Part shown: positions 1 through 11,829 of the stretch, one piece after another | How the letters are laid out: each line of letters opens with the position of its first letter | Numbering within the stretch: the stretch's first letter is position 1 | NCBI GenBank assembly: GCA_034670405.1 | Contig: JAXDDX010000046.1 | Location: 62,001 to 126,000 of the forward strand | From: Hoplostethus atlanticus | Taxonomy: Eukaryota > Chordata > Actinopteri > Trachichthyiformes > Trachichthyidae | Length of the DNA stretch: 64,000 bases | Direction of reading: 5' to 3' | The notes under the pieces: model-generated | The model's database searches: none | What the model was told of the DNA's origin: nothing | Seen by the model: the letters and a program-made list of their open reading frames with translations, nothing else | Position numbers and translations under genes: made by a program

Positions 1-1662
1 TGAAGATTATTCATGGATCTGAGGAGATTGTGCTAAATGTCAGCATTAATGTGAAAACATGGAAGGATCATTGAATCCTTGATGGGTAGGCCTGCATAGA
101 TGCAGTACTGTAAGAAAAAAATGTAGGTATACCGTCCTAAAACCCTCCTAAAGCACACAGTACACTTGGCAAACTCTTTTGGGGAGTGTGTCATTTGTTT
201 CTGAATGATTTGTAAAGCATCTATAGCATGTGGGACTTTGTTGGGAGTTACGTTTAAATATTTTCACAATACTTTTCAAACTATGCCATGCTGCCATCTC
301 CATTCAATTCAAACAATTTTGCAGCATATAAGTGTCTGTACACAAAACCCTGCCCAAACAATTCAACTTGTAAGATTTGGTGACTATTCAGGTGTAAATA
401 CATTTTGCCTCTCCTTGCAAATCATTTCCAACAATCCCATCCTTTGAAGTGAACAAAGATAATTAGTATCACATTTTCTTCATGGCAATGCTTTAATGCT
501 CAGCATCATTCTGGAACGCAGCTTTTCCTGATGGTGATGTGAAATGAAAACAATGAGACGGTTTTATCCAGCAGTGAATCCACACAGGGAAGGCACAGCA
601 AAGTCAAATGTAATGGTACATAACTTAGACGGGACAGAGGAGCATATAGGGCAAAACTGCGATGCAATTTTCATACGCTGAGTGTTTTTGACGGCACTGC
701 CTGTTGGGTATACAGCTTTCCTGTGAGAACCAGATGTATTGAAAAATGTCTTGTTTGCCGAGCATGTTTTCTGAAACTACAGTCACTGCAGATATACTCA
801 TTTTTCCTCTTTTGTAAACATTGAAAAAGGAAAGGAACAGATGGGTTTGATTTCAAAGGTCATGTTGTCATATCACAAATGGATTTATGATCCAGACATA
901 TGCAGCCACATTTTAAAGCTTATGAGTCCTGTTGCTAAACGTTAGCCTTTGCTTGTAATCCAGAGTGCACAGTGTCCTTTGGGAGGCACAGCATACCTTG
1001 TCTGAGCATATAGGCACCCAGCCACACACCGAGCTTGTTAACTGTACTCCGAACAAGAGCAGATCCAGGCTACAACATCATATTCAGGGAGGGATTAAAT
1101 CTTTTTTTGTGCCAGTTTCAATGTTGTACTTTCATGCAATTTCTATAGTAAACACTTTATAGGAATCATTGCCTGACACCTTTAATAATCCAAAACAGCG
1201 AAGTAGATATTGAAATTCACATGATATTCATTGCTTGGTTGTCATGTTTGATCAGCTTACACTAACTTTAAGCCCTTCTCAAGATGTCTTCAAGAAAGGG
1301 AGTTCAAATCCACTAAGGAAATAAAAATAGCAAGAATCTAAAATTTAATAGCACAGCAAGACTCGGTTGTCACCTTAAAGAAGAGAAAATGAGGTTGGTT
1401 GTTACAGCAAATATAAAATGTGCTGGCCTCGTGGTAAATTGCCAATTGAATTCTCTATAAAGCAACAATCATATTTTACTAACTCCACACGCCAAAATCT
1501 CTACTCATTATCTCGCTGTACATCTCCAATTTAGGGCTTAACTGTACTATCTACTATATGTTCCTTAGTTCCTTTCAGATCATTCTGTAATCTGCAAAAA
1601 GAATGTCGTGTCATGTATTGGATTATTACATCAATCATCCAGAAAACGATTTCAACACAACC
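1..1662. other. Gene-free stretch, no recognisable feature
   Basis: Stops are frequent in all six frames and the longest open frame is about 80 codons. I see no splice-bounded coding segment, RNA gene, microsatellite or repeat copy. The sequence is AT-rich and appears unique within the window. It could be intron or intergenic DNA. Confidence 0.6.
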
Positions 1663-1931
1663 CGTCGGTGGCGGTCCTGGCTCATTTGGTGCCCCAGGCA
1701 AGATAACCTGAGAACATTAGACATTAACCAATAGACGGGAGTCTCTGTGAGTTTTGTTTCCCTTTAATATTAAAATAAACAATAAGAGAACACCGAGACA
1801 TTAAGAATAATATTGCACACAAAGTTTATGGAGTTTCACCTTTTGAATATAAATCAGGCAAAAATTGCAGGCTCAGCAGCTTCACATCAGCTGCTGGGGA
1901 GTTTCCATATGCTTGCATGTGTTTAAGGAGA

Positions 1932-1958
1932 GGGGTGGGGGGGGGTGGGGGGGGGGGT
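1932..1958 (+). repeat. G-tract, potential G-quadruplex
   Basis: Runs of four, nine and eleven G are separated by single T, 27 bases in all. This is enough for an intramolecular G-quadruplex on the plus strand. It lies inside the hAT-like candidate, upstream of a C-rich run (about 2048-2062) that could pair with it. Confidence 0.9.
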
Positions 1959-2120
1959 GCATTCGGTTGCATGTTATTTAGTTCGATGTGATTTCACTGA
2001 CCTGGACAGTGAGAGAGTTGGAGAGAGTAAGCTGCTCTTTGACAGCCACCCCCCCTCCCCCACCTCGGCTGCAGCAGAAGAGGGAGGAGGGAGAGCAGCA
2101 CAGTGAAAAGCGATAGAGAG

Positions 2121-2124
2121 GTGT

Positions 2125-2172
<48 letters not shown>
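2121..2172. repeat. (GT)n microsatellite
   Basis: Fifty-two bases of GT with one A-for-G substitution at 2129. Probably length-polymorphic and able to form Z-DNA. The open frames across it on both strands are repeat artefacts (poly-Val/Cys or poly-His/Thr). Confidence 0.97.
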
Positions 2173-2178
<6 letters not shown>

Positions 2179-2502
2179 TGTATGTGCACACAGTGCCCGT
2201 GCGTCCCTCAAGCATTTGCTGCCCTAGGCAATTGCCTATATCGCCTATGCCAGAAACCGCGTGTGCAAGCCATAACCCACCCGTCCACCAACAAAAGTGG
2301 GCTGCACGCTATGCAACTTTTAAACTGTTACTTTAAATATTAAATATATTTATACTTTTAGTTGAAGATGGAAAACTGTGCATTTCCTATCATATGAATC
2401 TCTGCAGTACACCTTAACACTTAAAACCAGCAGGATTTGTCACTTTGTGGCAACCAGATCTTAAAGGAATTCTCTGAAAGTCTCAAGTGTAGGTAGTTAT
2501 TT

Positions 2503-2660
2503 TTCTTCACCAGATGCTTTTTGACATTATGCTTCTGTTTCCCTAAAAATGGCTTATTAGCATTGTAAGCTCCCTCAGCGAAATCTAACAATGCTAATGA
2601 GCCACTTTTAGGGGAAATGAGGGACAAAAGATGCATTTGTACCAGAATGTGACAAATGTC
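2503..2660. repeat. Long imperfect inverted repeat (foldback hairpin)
   Basis: The inner left arm (2538-2566) and inner right arm (2588-2617) pair over about 29 positions with one single-base indel and two substitutions, leaving a 21-nt loop (2567-2587). Outside this stem the pairing continues with more mismatches: a 'caccaga' plus 'tttttgacatt' block near 2510-2530 matches the reverse complement of an 'aatgtgacaaa...tctggtg' block near 2646-2664. On the plus strand the T/G difference would be a tolerated wobble in RNA. It may be a hairpin MITE or a small-RNA precursor-like hairpin. I do not recognise a known miRNA in it. Confidence 0.75.
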
Positions 2661-2754
2661 TGGTGACAAAAAGTAACCAACTAAAATTCCAAATGCCAGG
2701 ATTTCCTTTCATCAGTGACACAATCCTTCCCTATGTGACCCCCAGAACCAAGGT

Positions 2755-3330
2755 TACACCAATATATCAGCTGATCGGCCAGCACAGTCTGTAAAACCTG
2801 CAATGATTTTCTTTGCACATTTAATTCATTCAATGAATTGTTCAATAATTCTTTTAGTAAATAAATTCTTCATTTAAAGGTAGTAATGTATCCCAGAATT
2901 TCCTTGCCATTCGTTACGTCCACATGTGTTCCTGTCCAATCACAAAGACTTTTCATGTATATAGGCTGAGCTGCACCTTCACTCATGGCTGCTGTTCAGC
3001 CATTTTCTGCATTTTGGTGAGGTAGAAGGTAGTTGAGGACTGTTGCTATACGATCTCTGTTTAGTTGGCTCTGTTTTGTTTTGGTACTTTTGGATTTTGA
3101 TACTTTTGACTTAAAGCTGCTAACCCTAAATTAATTTCATTAGTCTGGGTTTCAACGGAGAAGCAGAAAACACTGAATCCTTTTCATTTTTGAAAATGTT
3201 CAAATTTAATATTGGCACAAAATAGCAGCCATCAGCAACTTCAGTCAGTATATATTGGTATGGGTCCTGAAAATCCCATATCAACTGAACCCTACCCAGA
3301 ATAATCAAATTCAAAGCAAAATATATTTGC
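2755..3330 (-). repeat. Dispersed repeat family A, copy 1
   Basis: The reverse complement of this stretch matches 34310-34915 in three blocks in the same order: 3168-3226 with 34380-34455 (core TATTTTGTGCCAATATT, then a 'gattcagtgttt' end), about 2883-2900 with 34643-34660 (CTGGGAYACATTA), and 2759-2781 with 34858-34884 (ggcc...tatattgg). Spacing between blocks differs, so one or both copies carry indels. The element type is not certain. The alternating 'aatatatcagctgatcggcc' end resembles DNA-transposon-derived repeats common in fish. Confidence 0.65.
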
Positions 3331-4077
3331 ATTCCATCATTTGATAACAAGTCTGTCCTTCCACCATCAAACGTAACACTTAGTGAAACTAGCAGTTTCT
3401 ATTTAGTGCACTCACACGAAGTGCCTGGAGGCTTTCCTTCTCATCACTCCAGCCACTAAGATGATGCAGGGGAGATGCAATACCACACCACGAAACAGCA
3501 ACATGATCTTTATTAATAATGAGTGGAATGGACATATGAGACCATATATCACATATCACATATGAGTCACAATAATTTGAGCACCACCGGTGATTCTTTC
3601 TGCATGAGGAAGGTTATCAAATATAGCTGGAACTGCTAGTGAGAGACAGTAAGGAAGGCAGGCTGGGATGCTACTTAGTGTGTCATGTTAAAAATGTGCT
3701 GTTTAGAAACAAGGGTTTTTGAAATAGCAATGAAATAGGAATCCAACAATCTCCAAAAGACAACAGGTCTTTATTGTAAAACTTCTATTATGGAGATTCA
3801 TTGCATTTTTTTGAGTACCATGGTTTCTTGTTTTTCATTGTGATTGGCCGTATGTTTACTATAAATATTTATTTTGCTCATTTTGCTCATTTATTAATTT
3901 TAACTGTTTCCCCTGTAATTAATTACGTTCAAGTAATTACAACATAAATCTTAAAAATCTTAATAGATCTTGTGTGTGAATCTCCCCTTACAAATATTTT
4001 GTTTAAATAGTGATTCACTGACAAAGATGACATTAAAAAGCAGATGAACAATGTCTACCAGTCTAACAAAATGCATC
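3331..4077. other. Gene-free stretch with clustered TAATTA cores
   Basis: No coding signal. Around 3890-3945 there are several homeodomain-type TAATT/AATTA cores close together (ttattaatttta, gtaattaattac, agtaattac). Such cores are common by chance in AT-rich DNA, so I do not call an enhancer here. Confidence 0.4.
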
Positions 4078-4551
4078 TTACATCTGTGAAATATTGCTCT
4101 TGCAACATAACCTTGCATAGGTTACGGGCTGATCCTCTCCTGAACCCCCTCCGATCCGGAGCTCAGATGGGAATTTTAGAACAAGGATAAAAGGTCCTGC
4201 CAGGGGTCTCAGGCTGTAAGAAACCTTCTGCAGGTCTATCAAAACATGACAAAAAAGAGGTGAGGTGGGCTCATCTACATTCACTTGACACGGTGTAGGA
4301 CCCCCGGAGGACTGGACAGGCCATAAGAAGTCATAAACGATTTCCTCAGCACCGCAGGTCCTCGCTATGTTCAAGGGAATGACCAGAGTGTATGAGATAA
4401 AAGCGTGTTTTAGCGCTCCGAGAGTCTGGATCAAACTACCTGTGAATGACAATACAGAGGTTGACGGCCGAAGGAGCAGAGAAAGGAGGAGATAGTTCGA
4501 GTTTGGAGGGGAATGGAAGTCAGCATGGTTTTCATAGAGAGGAGCATCCAA
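4078..4551 (-). other. Longest stop-free frame in the window (157 codons), coding status doubtful
   Basis: An ATG-initiated frame of 157 codons on the minus strand, the longest here. The translation is rich in Leu and Ser and I recognise no family, signal peptide or motif. The DNA (about 4110-4520) is visibly GC-richer than its surroundings, which by itself lengthens open frames. No flanking homologous exon or promoter signature is visible. It could be a chance frame in a GC-richer island, the antisense of decayed retroelement coding sequence, or a lineage-specific gene. I favour the first two. Confidence 0.2.
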
Positions 4552-5856
4552 TAGGAAGGATTTGTTCTTTCAAATGTCTTGGCGTAAAGGTATTGGCATG
4601 CATGTGAATATTTCAATCATCATCATGGAAGATTGAGCACTTAAGAAAACTTTCAAACTAAGGAATACTTTTCTCTACTGAAAAATAATTAAGCTATTTT
4701 TTTGGTAACTTCTCTATTAATTCTTAACACAGGTCATAGGCCTATTACTTCTCAAGGTATTGACAAAACCTCCCCCAGCAGCCTTCCCCCATCTAACCCA
4801 ACAAACCTAAATTGGAGAATTGTTGAACAAACTTTTGCATGTAATCATATACATATTTTATTCATGTAATGATATGCAATAATAGCTAAATCCTGCTGTC
4901 TCAGCACTTCCTGCCTGTGTGGCCCAAACAGAGCATCCTGTAACTGAATAGATAAACAGTGTTTGCCGATAGATGCCAGACTGATTCTTCAGGTTTAGGA
5001 CACGTATGAAGGCATATTTCTCCTTTAGTTAACCCCTCTCTGCAATTTGTCCAGTTTAATTTGCAATGCAATTTTGTGCCCCAGTTATATCTTGTTTTAT
5101 ATAAGGGGACTGAACTGTTAGGAGAAAAACATATTTGAAACTCTCTTCGACAGAAAACTCTACCCTGCTCCATAAAAGTGAAACTGTCACATATGACTTG
5201 TGTGTCGAGAAACAAGCTTGAAACTGAATCCCACAGCAAGAGAAATATTTCACATCCACTGTATCGTATTCTAATAAACCACATTCTCCACCGGTTGGGG
5301 GATTATGACTGTCCATTTGTCTTGGCTTGGCCACCACTGTTAGGGAGAGACTCCCTCTCTGTGTCTGCAGCAGGCAAAGTTAAAAGGGACGCTGGCGACT
5401 GCTTCAAGTCATTTGTCACTGGTAACACTGGTTCGCAGGAAGCCAGGACCTCAGCTCCAGTGGATGATACATTATTGCTATCACTTGCCCTTGTTTAATT
5501 ACTTCCATGCATGGGGTCTGGTATCATATCTTCCTAAGCTTATCTGTCTTGAGAAACTTTAACCCAAATCCACATTGTTGTATCATATAATCCTGTGTTT
5601 GACAGAATATGTGAGTGAATATTTCAGTAATAACTTGCAGTATTGTATGATATCTTGACAAGTCATCATTTAATACTGTTTATCCCAGCCGTAGAATGTA
5701 AAGTTAAAATAACTCTTTGGCTTTTTCCTGGATTGCAGATTAATTACGGACAGATTTAGGTCTATATCTGCAATGCTTTTGAGTTTTTTTTACTTTGAGT
5801 GATTTATTTTCATTTGAGCATCACCTCTCAGTGTTGATTTATTCATCTCTCTTCAT
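4552..5856. other. Gene-free stretch
   Basis: Overlapping frames of 93-127 codons lie near 4901-5498 on both strands. They share no recognisable domain and compete with each other, which argues for chance. Nothing else identified. Confidence 0.5.
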
Positions 5857-5877
5857 TCATCTCATCTCATCTCATCA
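5857..5877. repeat. Short (CTCAT)n tandem repeat
   Basis: Three to four copies of a CATCT/CTCAT pentamer just before the non-LTR tail that starts near 5899. It may be part of the insertion or of its target. Confidence 0.8.
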
Positions 5878-5898
5878 GGCTGCCTGTATTTCCTACTT

Positions 5899-6095
5899 CA
5901 AAATCAAATCAAGTTTTATTTATATAGTACATTTCAGAAAACAATGTAACCCAAAGTGCTTTACAAACATTATGAACAGTTCAGGGGCATGAAAAAGAAA
6001 GCCAATAACAAAAACAAGATACCCAACATCAGGAGAAGCAACATTTAAAAAGTGTAAATACTGTATAAAGTATGATTAAAACAATAAAAAATGTC
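5899..6095 (-). mobile_element. 3' tail of a non-LTR retrotransposon (5'-truncated)
   Basis: On the minus strand it reads GTAAAGCACTTTGGGTTACA, then a 'aatgtactatataaataaaa' segment and a terminal (TTGAT)n-like tail (5912-5900). A 'gtaaagc(a/g)cttt...tataaataaa' motif followed by a short tandem tail is a common 3' end of fish L2/RTE-type LINEs and the SINEs that borrow their tails. No reverse transcriptase coding remains, so the insertion is strongly 5'-truncated. The plus-strand segment at 25590-25640 has the same type of end. The interior limit near 6095 is approximate. Confidence 0.6.
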
Positions 6096-7975
6096 CCTCT
6101 CTCCTCAAGGTTTCAGATGCTGCAGTGTGCTATATCTCAAAAAGACAGATAAACTTTCATTCAAATGGCTTCTTATTGAATTATCTGTATGTATTTCACG
6201 GAGGAATAATAGAATAATCACCAACATAAACATGTTGTATCAAAATGTCATATAGATTGTGATTCCACTGTGGTATTATCAACATAAAACCCCATAAAAA
6301 TGTGCATAAATTTACTGACACAAATATTTCCAATCTCATTTATCAAAACATGCCCGTTTGTGAAGCAGAAGCAGTTGTGTTTATGCAGATTTGTGACCCC
6401 CTTAGTCACTGGGAAAACACACAAAAACTAAAATAACCGTCTCGCAGAAGATAAATATGCTGTGCTGTGTACCGCAGGACAACTTGATGGCCCATTGATA
6501 GCAGTAAATAGACTGATTTTTACAGACCGGTGGCGAGAGGCTAGCATGTGTGCTAAATTCACTAGCATGAATAATAGTAACCTAGCGAAGTGAGCCACAC
6601 ATTTGTTTGATTTGGCAACACTCCGGGGAACAGTTGGTGTGTGATTGTGGGCTTCACTTTAGTTTACATAATGTAAAACCTCAACAATCCCAACCAACTC
6701 CTTCTGTTAGCACACTGCGTTGATATGTTGGGAGAATTAGGCCTTTGTCCTACAACTGTTTCCTTCTATTCATGTTGGCCTTTTTTCATTTGAAAGCATT
6801 CCACATGCAACAAGATCCTTATGTATTCCTACAAGAATGTAGTCCTCTACAGAGACGGCAGCTGTAATGCTAAGTCTGGCCTTTTTCTCTTTCCCCCTGT
6901 TGATGAATTAAACAAGAAAATCCTTCTGTGCTCCTCCAAGGAGGATATTTCTCTGAGTAGCGAAAAAACAACAAATCCACAACGGAAAAGTAAACCAACT
7001 GGATCTTGATTGATATTCTCCCCTAATCTCTAGTTGAGAGAATTAGATAGATCTGAGTTTTGAGTTCACCACCCAATCGTTCCCCTGGATGACTAATGTG
7101 TTGCTGGGACAGAAGCTTTGCAATGTGTGGTGAGATCTCCCAGGGCCTTTGTGGGTCTCACATGCTGGACATCCCCATTGAGACAGTAAAGAATAGGTGG
7201 TCACTAGGTATGGACACAATGAAACAGAACTCAGGGACCGGAACAATTGCCTGAGCTGTCAGAGGGTGACAGAAACTGTAATTAATGATATTTTCTATTT
7301 TCACAGAAGAGAATGAGCATCTGACAGAGGCATTATTAATGGGCACAGCCTTGTTGGAGGGAATAATGGCAGTTTATTAGCAGCAAGACAGATTTAACAG
7401 ATCTCTCTCAAACAAAGGGTTTAGACATGTTGAAAAATGGAGACAATCTGCCCCAAAGATCCAATGGGAGAATACAACAAAAATGTTTGTATTGTGATCA
7501 TATTCTTTTTTCCCTCCAAACCATCTGCTACGCTCGTCAATAGTAAAACAAGTCCTTTTCCCCCACAATTTCACCTCTTGAAAAGCAAAGCTGTCGATAG
7601 TGAAATGGTATTAAGCTAGATATTTCTTTTACTATGTGTCTGCAGGCATTCATCTATGGCAATGAATCATCAAACAATACTGTGTGACGGGAAAATAAAT
7701 GGATGTTCTCAGTTGTACATGCATACTGAAATACTAGAATCAGAATTGAAAAGTGAAAATTCATTTCTTGACTGGCAATGATTTCACATGTTGCATGACT
7801 GTATCAAAGGTTAGTGATGATATGACACTTTTGGCGCTGTTAAAATGTACATCCTCCTGGCATGCTGACCAGGCTCTCCCATCTATCAGCCCTCGTTGTG
7901 TTTACACTAGTGGGTCAAGACCATGAATATCACAGAATCTCCAATCAGTTCCTGTTTTGAAATGTTTACAGGTCA
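6096..7975. other. Gene-free stretch
   Basis: No repeat copy recognised and no open frame above 67 codons. A 62-codon plus-strand frame at 6821-7009 has a plausible hydrophilic C-terminus but no family resemblance and no support beyond length. Confidence 0.5.
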
Positions 7976-8094
7976 CACTCTACGTTACGGTTCACTAACT
8001 AATCCTTAATTAACTAGTGACAAAGCGATTAACTAGGGAATGTATAGTTATGTAGGAAATAATAACTAATTTATTACTTAAAGAGATCCTATCC

Positions 8095-8134
<40 letters not shown>

Positions 8135-8681
8135 GATATAAATAAATAAATCATTCATGTAAATGCTATTAAATGTTGATTTTGTTTGAGTGGTGACATT
8201 TAGAGTTAAACACAGTTGTTTCCAATCAGACCAGGCTCATTTGAGTGAGTGCTGTCGGCCAATCAGGTCTTCAAATTCATTCAATAAATACACTTTTAGT
8301 TTAAACTACATTCATTTGCATCATGAAGAATATTATTGTTAGTATATTTTAAAACAAAATCATGAAAACTGAATGATATTGGACCTGATGGTAGTTACCG
8401 GTTTGATGCAATAACCACCAATATCAGTTAGCATTTCATTTACTGACTTGTGTGTACACATTACAGTATTATGCATCATACGTATATGTGGTTTATCTGC
8501 TTGGGAGTTCAGAACTAAAATGCTGCCAAATTATGAATTAGCTGGTTAGTTATTTACTCATTATTAAGCATATTAGTTGACCACGACTGATACATACTTA
8601 ATAACTAACTAACGTTAACACGTGGTTAGTAAATGCTTAGTCACTGTTCAATAAAAAAATGGTGAACTGTAAAGTAAACAG
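7976..8681. mobile_element. MITE-like element with short terminal inverted repeats (candidate)
   Basis: The left end TACGTTACGGTTCAC (7981-7995) and the right end (8662-8676, reverse complement TACTTTACAGTTCAC) match at 13 of 15 positions. Inside both ends are runs of taactaac/gttagtta-type words (7996-8075 and 8548-8640), a pattern familiar in fish MITEs. The roughly 700-bp body has no coding sequence and contains a CT/AT microsatellite. I could not fix a target-site duplication. Confidence 0.5.
8099..8151. repeat. Compound (CT)n-(TA)n-(AAAT)n microsatellite
   Basis: (CT)13 at 8099-8125, then a TA run with one interruption, then aaataaataaat. It lies inside the MITE-like element. Confidence 0.95.
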
Positions 8682-11600
8682 ATACTGGTTCACACAGAAC
8701 TGGTGTAATTAAGTTAGAATCAATGGATGCAATCAGTTAAAGATTAAATTTGAGTCAAATAGAAAACAAACATATGCAAGCAACGCAGAAACCAATCATA
8801 TTGAAGAACCATGCAATCACTTTAGAATGATCCTTTTATTTCTCACAATATCTATTAATTAATCTGGGGGAGGAGTCTCTTAACTAATGCTGATAAAGGC
8901 TAATATTACCACTGGGTGAACAATATTCCTGAAACGTATTCCGGCGGTGTTCAAACAGATTTTCCTCTGGTTCATTCATTTCACTGGACTGAAATATGGC
9001 TTAAATATGACACTACAGGCATATGTAGTTGAATAGATGTTTTAGAAGATTTCCAGAACTGAAATCACGTTCCCCCCCGAACCTATTTCCAGTTCATGTA
9101 ATTGATTCCCATCCAGCAAGTTTGAATGTATTATGTTTGTTTGAAAAGTTAAAAGAATTAGACTAATTTCTCCCCAACCAGGCAATACTTAACCAGATTA
9201 GAGTGGCCACTTCAAGCTTTGTTGATGCATCCAAGTGAAGCAGGGCAGCCCAGCTGCAAAAGCTGATCAAAAGAGAGAGGGGGAATGTGATATTAGCATC
9301 AAGTGCTTCAGCGAGTGACTCAGACAAAAACATTGAAAAAAACATCATTTTTAGACACTTCCTTTACCCATGTTTGGAAGTGAATATGTCTGTTTGTCAA
9401 GCAGCTGTGTGCATCCATACACGGCATTGATTCGTACTTTAACCAATATTATAAGGCAATTCCTCTTTTCCCTTTTGCATCCCCTTATTGGTAATATGCT
9501 AATGACATCCGCCGTGATTAGTGATTTTCTTCTAATCTTTATTCCACGGTGGCCTGAGCAATCACAGAGGTAGAGCTTCGAGATTTTCAGCAGCAAGCTT
9601 CTTCTGACTGCTTTTCCCATCTGCCCTGACTTGATTTGATTTGAATAATAACGAAAGATTTAGATTCAAAGGCCACTTTGGTGCACGACTGTGCACATGC
9701 AGATCCAGGAAATACGCTAACAAGAAGATGGGAGGAAAACTTTTTTTTCCCATTATGACCTAACCTGTGTTGGGTAAAGGCTGCGTGTTTTATGTGCATA
9801 TAGGAGGACGTTTCCGGTACATCACTAATGGCTTTAGCACTTAAAAAGGTAAATGTAAGACTTACATCCGAGTGTGGTTAATCCTGATTGATTTTTTTAG
9901 GGATGGCATTTATTTTTTTACTCTCCATTTTACCACAAAACGCTCCAATTTGTTCTTAATCTAGGATTGAAAAGTCAGCTTTACCTACCTGGACAGCGAC
10001 CTCACCTAGTGTAACTTCCAAATATCCAAATTGATGTTTGTTGTTTTTAATCTGTTGTTAAAAGTGACCCACACAACATTTGGTGAAAGGTGAATAGATT
10101 TGTCTGAGCCTTTTGTGCTACAGTACTTGTAAAGACTGTATAAAGGTCTATTGTATCCCCAGGGAGTGTGGGGGCTGTCCACATAACTGTGTGGCCTCAC
10201 ATTGTTTCCACGCGTTTGAACTGGAGTCTGTCCAGAACACAGAGAGTTTACTTTCAGAATTAAGGGGGAAAAATGTTGCACAAATTGTAAAGCTAGCAAG
10301 TCAATTTAACTTTCTGCTTAGAACATTTAGCAAGACATCATTACAAAGTTTGAAAACCCCTGTGCCAGGACTTGAAAGAGGCCTGTCATTTTTCAGATAA
10401 TTGAAATACTTTCATAACTTTCTGTTGAAGTCTATGAGCTATAATGTGTCTTTGAATGGAGACACTACAGGGTGTAGTTACTGGTGTGAGTATGCATTGA
10501 AATGCACCTGGAAGCCCTCCCTAATTGGCAGCCATCTCATTTGCCTTTGATATTGCACCCCGTCATCTGCATGAGCAGAGCAGCCCATTGTCTAGGGAGG
10601 AAGTACAGCTGACTAACAGGGTAATCGCCAAAGACACGGCAGACAATGCTCTGAAGAAGGCAGAAGTTCCACAAAAAAGCCATAAAGCAACTCCAAAACA
10701 GTGTCAATTAAAGAGTATATTCATAATGCAATGCTTTACCGAGGCTTGCGAAGACCTGTATTATAAAGTGGTAATGTGGTCAGTAAAACGTGTTTTTTGA
10801 CAGCGAGATCCAAGGACCCTCTAATTAAGAGTGCCATCTGCAGGGCAGCATGGGGAGTGATCTAATGGTGAGTGGCCATGCACGCCGTTACCTGGAGTGT
10901 GCTTTATCTACCAGTGCTTCACAGCGGGGCCTTAGACAGACCGGTCTACTCCTTTACTGCTGAGATATGGCGTGAAACTCGTAGGCACCAGGAGCTAGTC
11001 AAGCGCCATTGCAACTTGCGTGAAATAAGCAGGGGAGGTGTTCATGGTAGGTTGTACAAACACCATCAACAGTATGAGGTATCACTTGAGTAGCTAGCTT
11101 CGGAAACTGGCGTGCTGTTCTGGAAGGTGTGACGATAGCACTTCACCTGCAGTAGTGAAAAAGACCTCCTGCGTCTCCCTGTGATGAGATGAAAAGGAAC
11201 ATTCACGCTATTACAGCGGTGGAGGCATCGTCCTGTTGAATGCAACCCATCACAGAGCCACGAGGTGCTAATTACGACAGGATGAACTGAACCAGAAGGA
11301 AAAATACCAGAGAAAATCAACTGCAAGTGGGTTCGTTCTCAAGGTGCCTAATCTCACTATTTAGAGATATTGTCCGTGGCTTGGATTTTTCCGACTTTGT
11401 GTTGAATTCACAATGCTCTCCTCATAGCTGTGAGTCTTGTTTCTGTAAATCCGTACAATTCTGCATGGACCTGTGGCTCCAAACAGTGCATAATTATGTG
11501 AGTTCACCGTAGTCAGCACCCAGGCGCCGCATGAAAAGCAAACTCTAAGCATCGGGGAAAGAATCCACACTAATGAGGAATGGCAGAGCGATGGCCTATT

Positions 11601-11809
11601 GACTAACCTCCAGATATGTGATAATAAATAATTGAAAATGAGGATGGTTGACCTGAAATGGAATAGGAGCACAGAAGGTAGTATTCAAACGTTGATGGAG
11701 TCCCCTAAAGAACAAATGAAGACGAAGGTATCTGGAGATTAACTCTGACAACAGTAGATGGCTCGTTTCTCCAAGTACTGTACATGCTTTGAAATCCTTA
11801 TTGAACTTC
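8682..11809. other. Gene-free stretch
   Basis: About 3.1 kb without a recognisable gene or repeat copy. The best frames are 97-103 codons (10006-10299 minus, 10113-10400 plus, 11361-11672 minus) and overlap each other on opposite strands. The 91-codon plus frame at 10525-10800 starts in a GC-richer patch but matches no family I know. Confidence 0.5.
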
Positions 11810-11829
11810 TTTTTTTTTTTTTTTTTTTT
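11810..11829 (+). repeat. Poly(T) run, 20 bases
   Basis: Uninterrupted T20. It could be the poly(A) end of an old minus-strand retroposon, but no element body or target-site duplication is visible on either side. Confidence 0.95.

Larger units (their letters stand above)
1666..2262. mobile_element. Decayed hAT-like non-autonomous DNA transposon (candidate)
   Basis: The left end reads GTGGCGGTCCTGGC (about 1668-1681), followed by a 'ttggtgccccaggcaaga' stretch. The right end (2221-2261) carries ccctaggcaattgcctata and then TGCCAGAAACCGCG. The reverse complement of the right end (CGCGGTTTCTGGCA) resembles the left end, so the two form imperfect terminal inverted repeats. A 'taggcaattgccta' segment next to a GCGGTT-type terminus is, from memory, typical of hAT-derived elements in fish and other animals. 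No transposase frame remains, and the interior is simple sequence (G-tract, C-tract, GT run). I could not find an 8-bp target-site duplication, so the ends are uncertain and two separate fragments are possible. Confidence 0.45.

Noticed and set aside
1974-2343. Several 71-77 codon frames on both strands, His/Thr- or Val/Cys-rich
   Set aside because: They are translations of the (GT)n array and its complement in every frame.
11810-11829. Poly(T) taken as the tail of a minus-strand processed pseudogene
   Set aside because: No gene-like sequence to its right and no flanking duplication.
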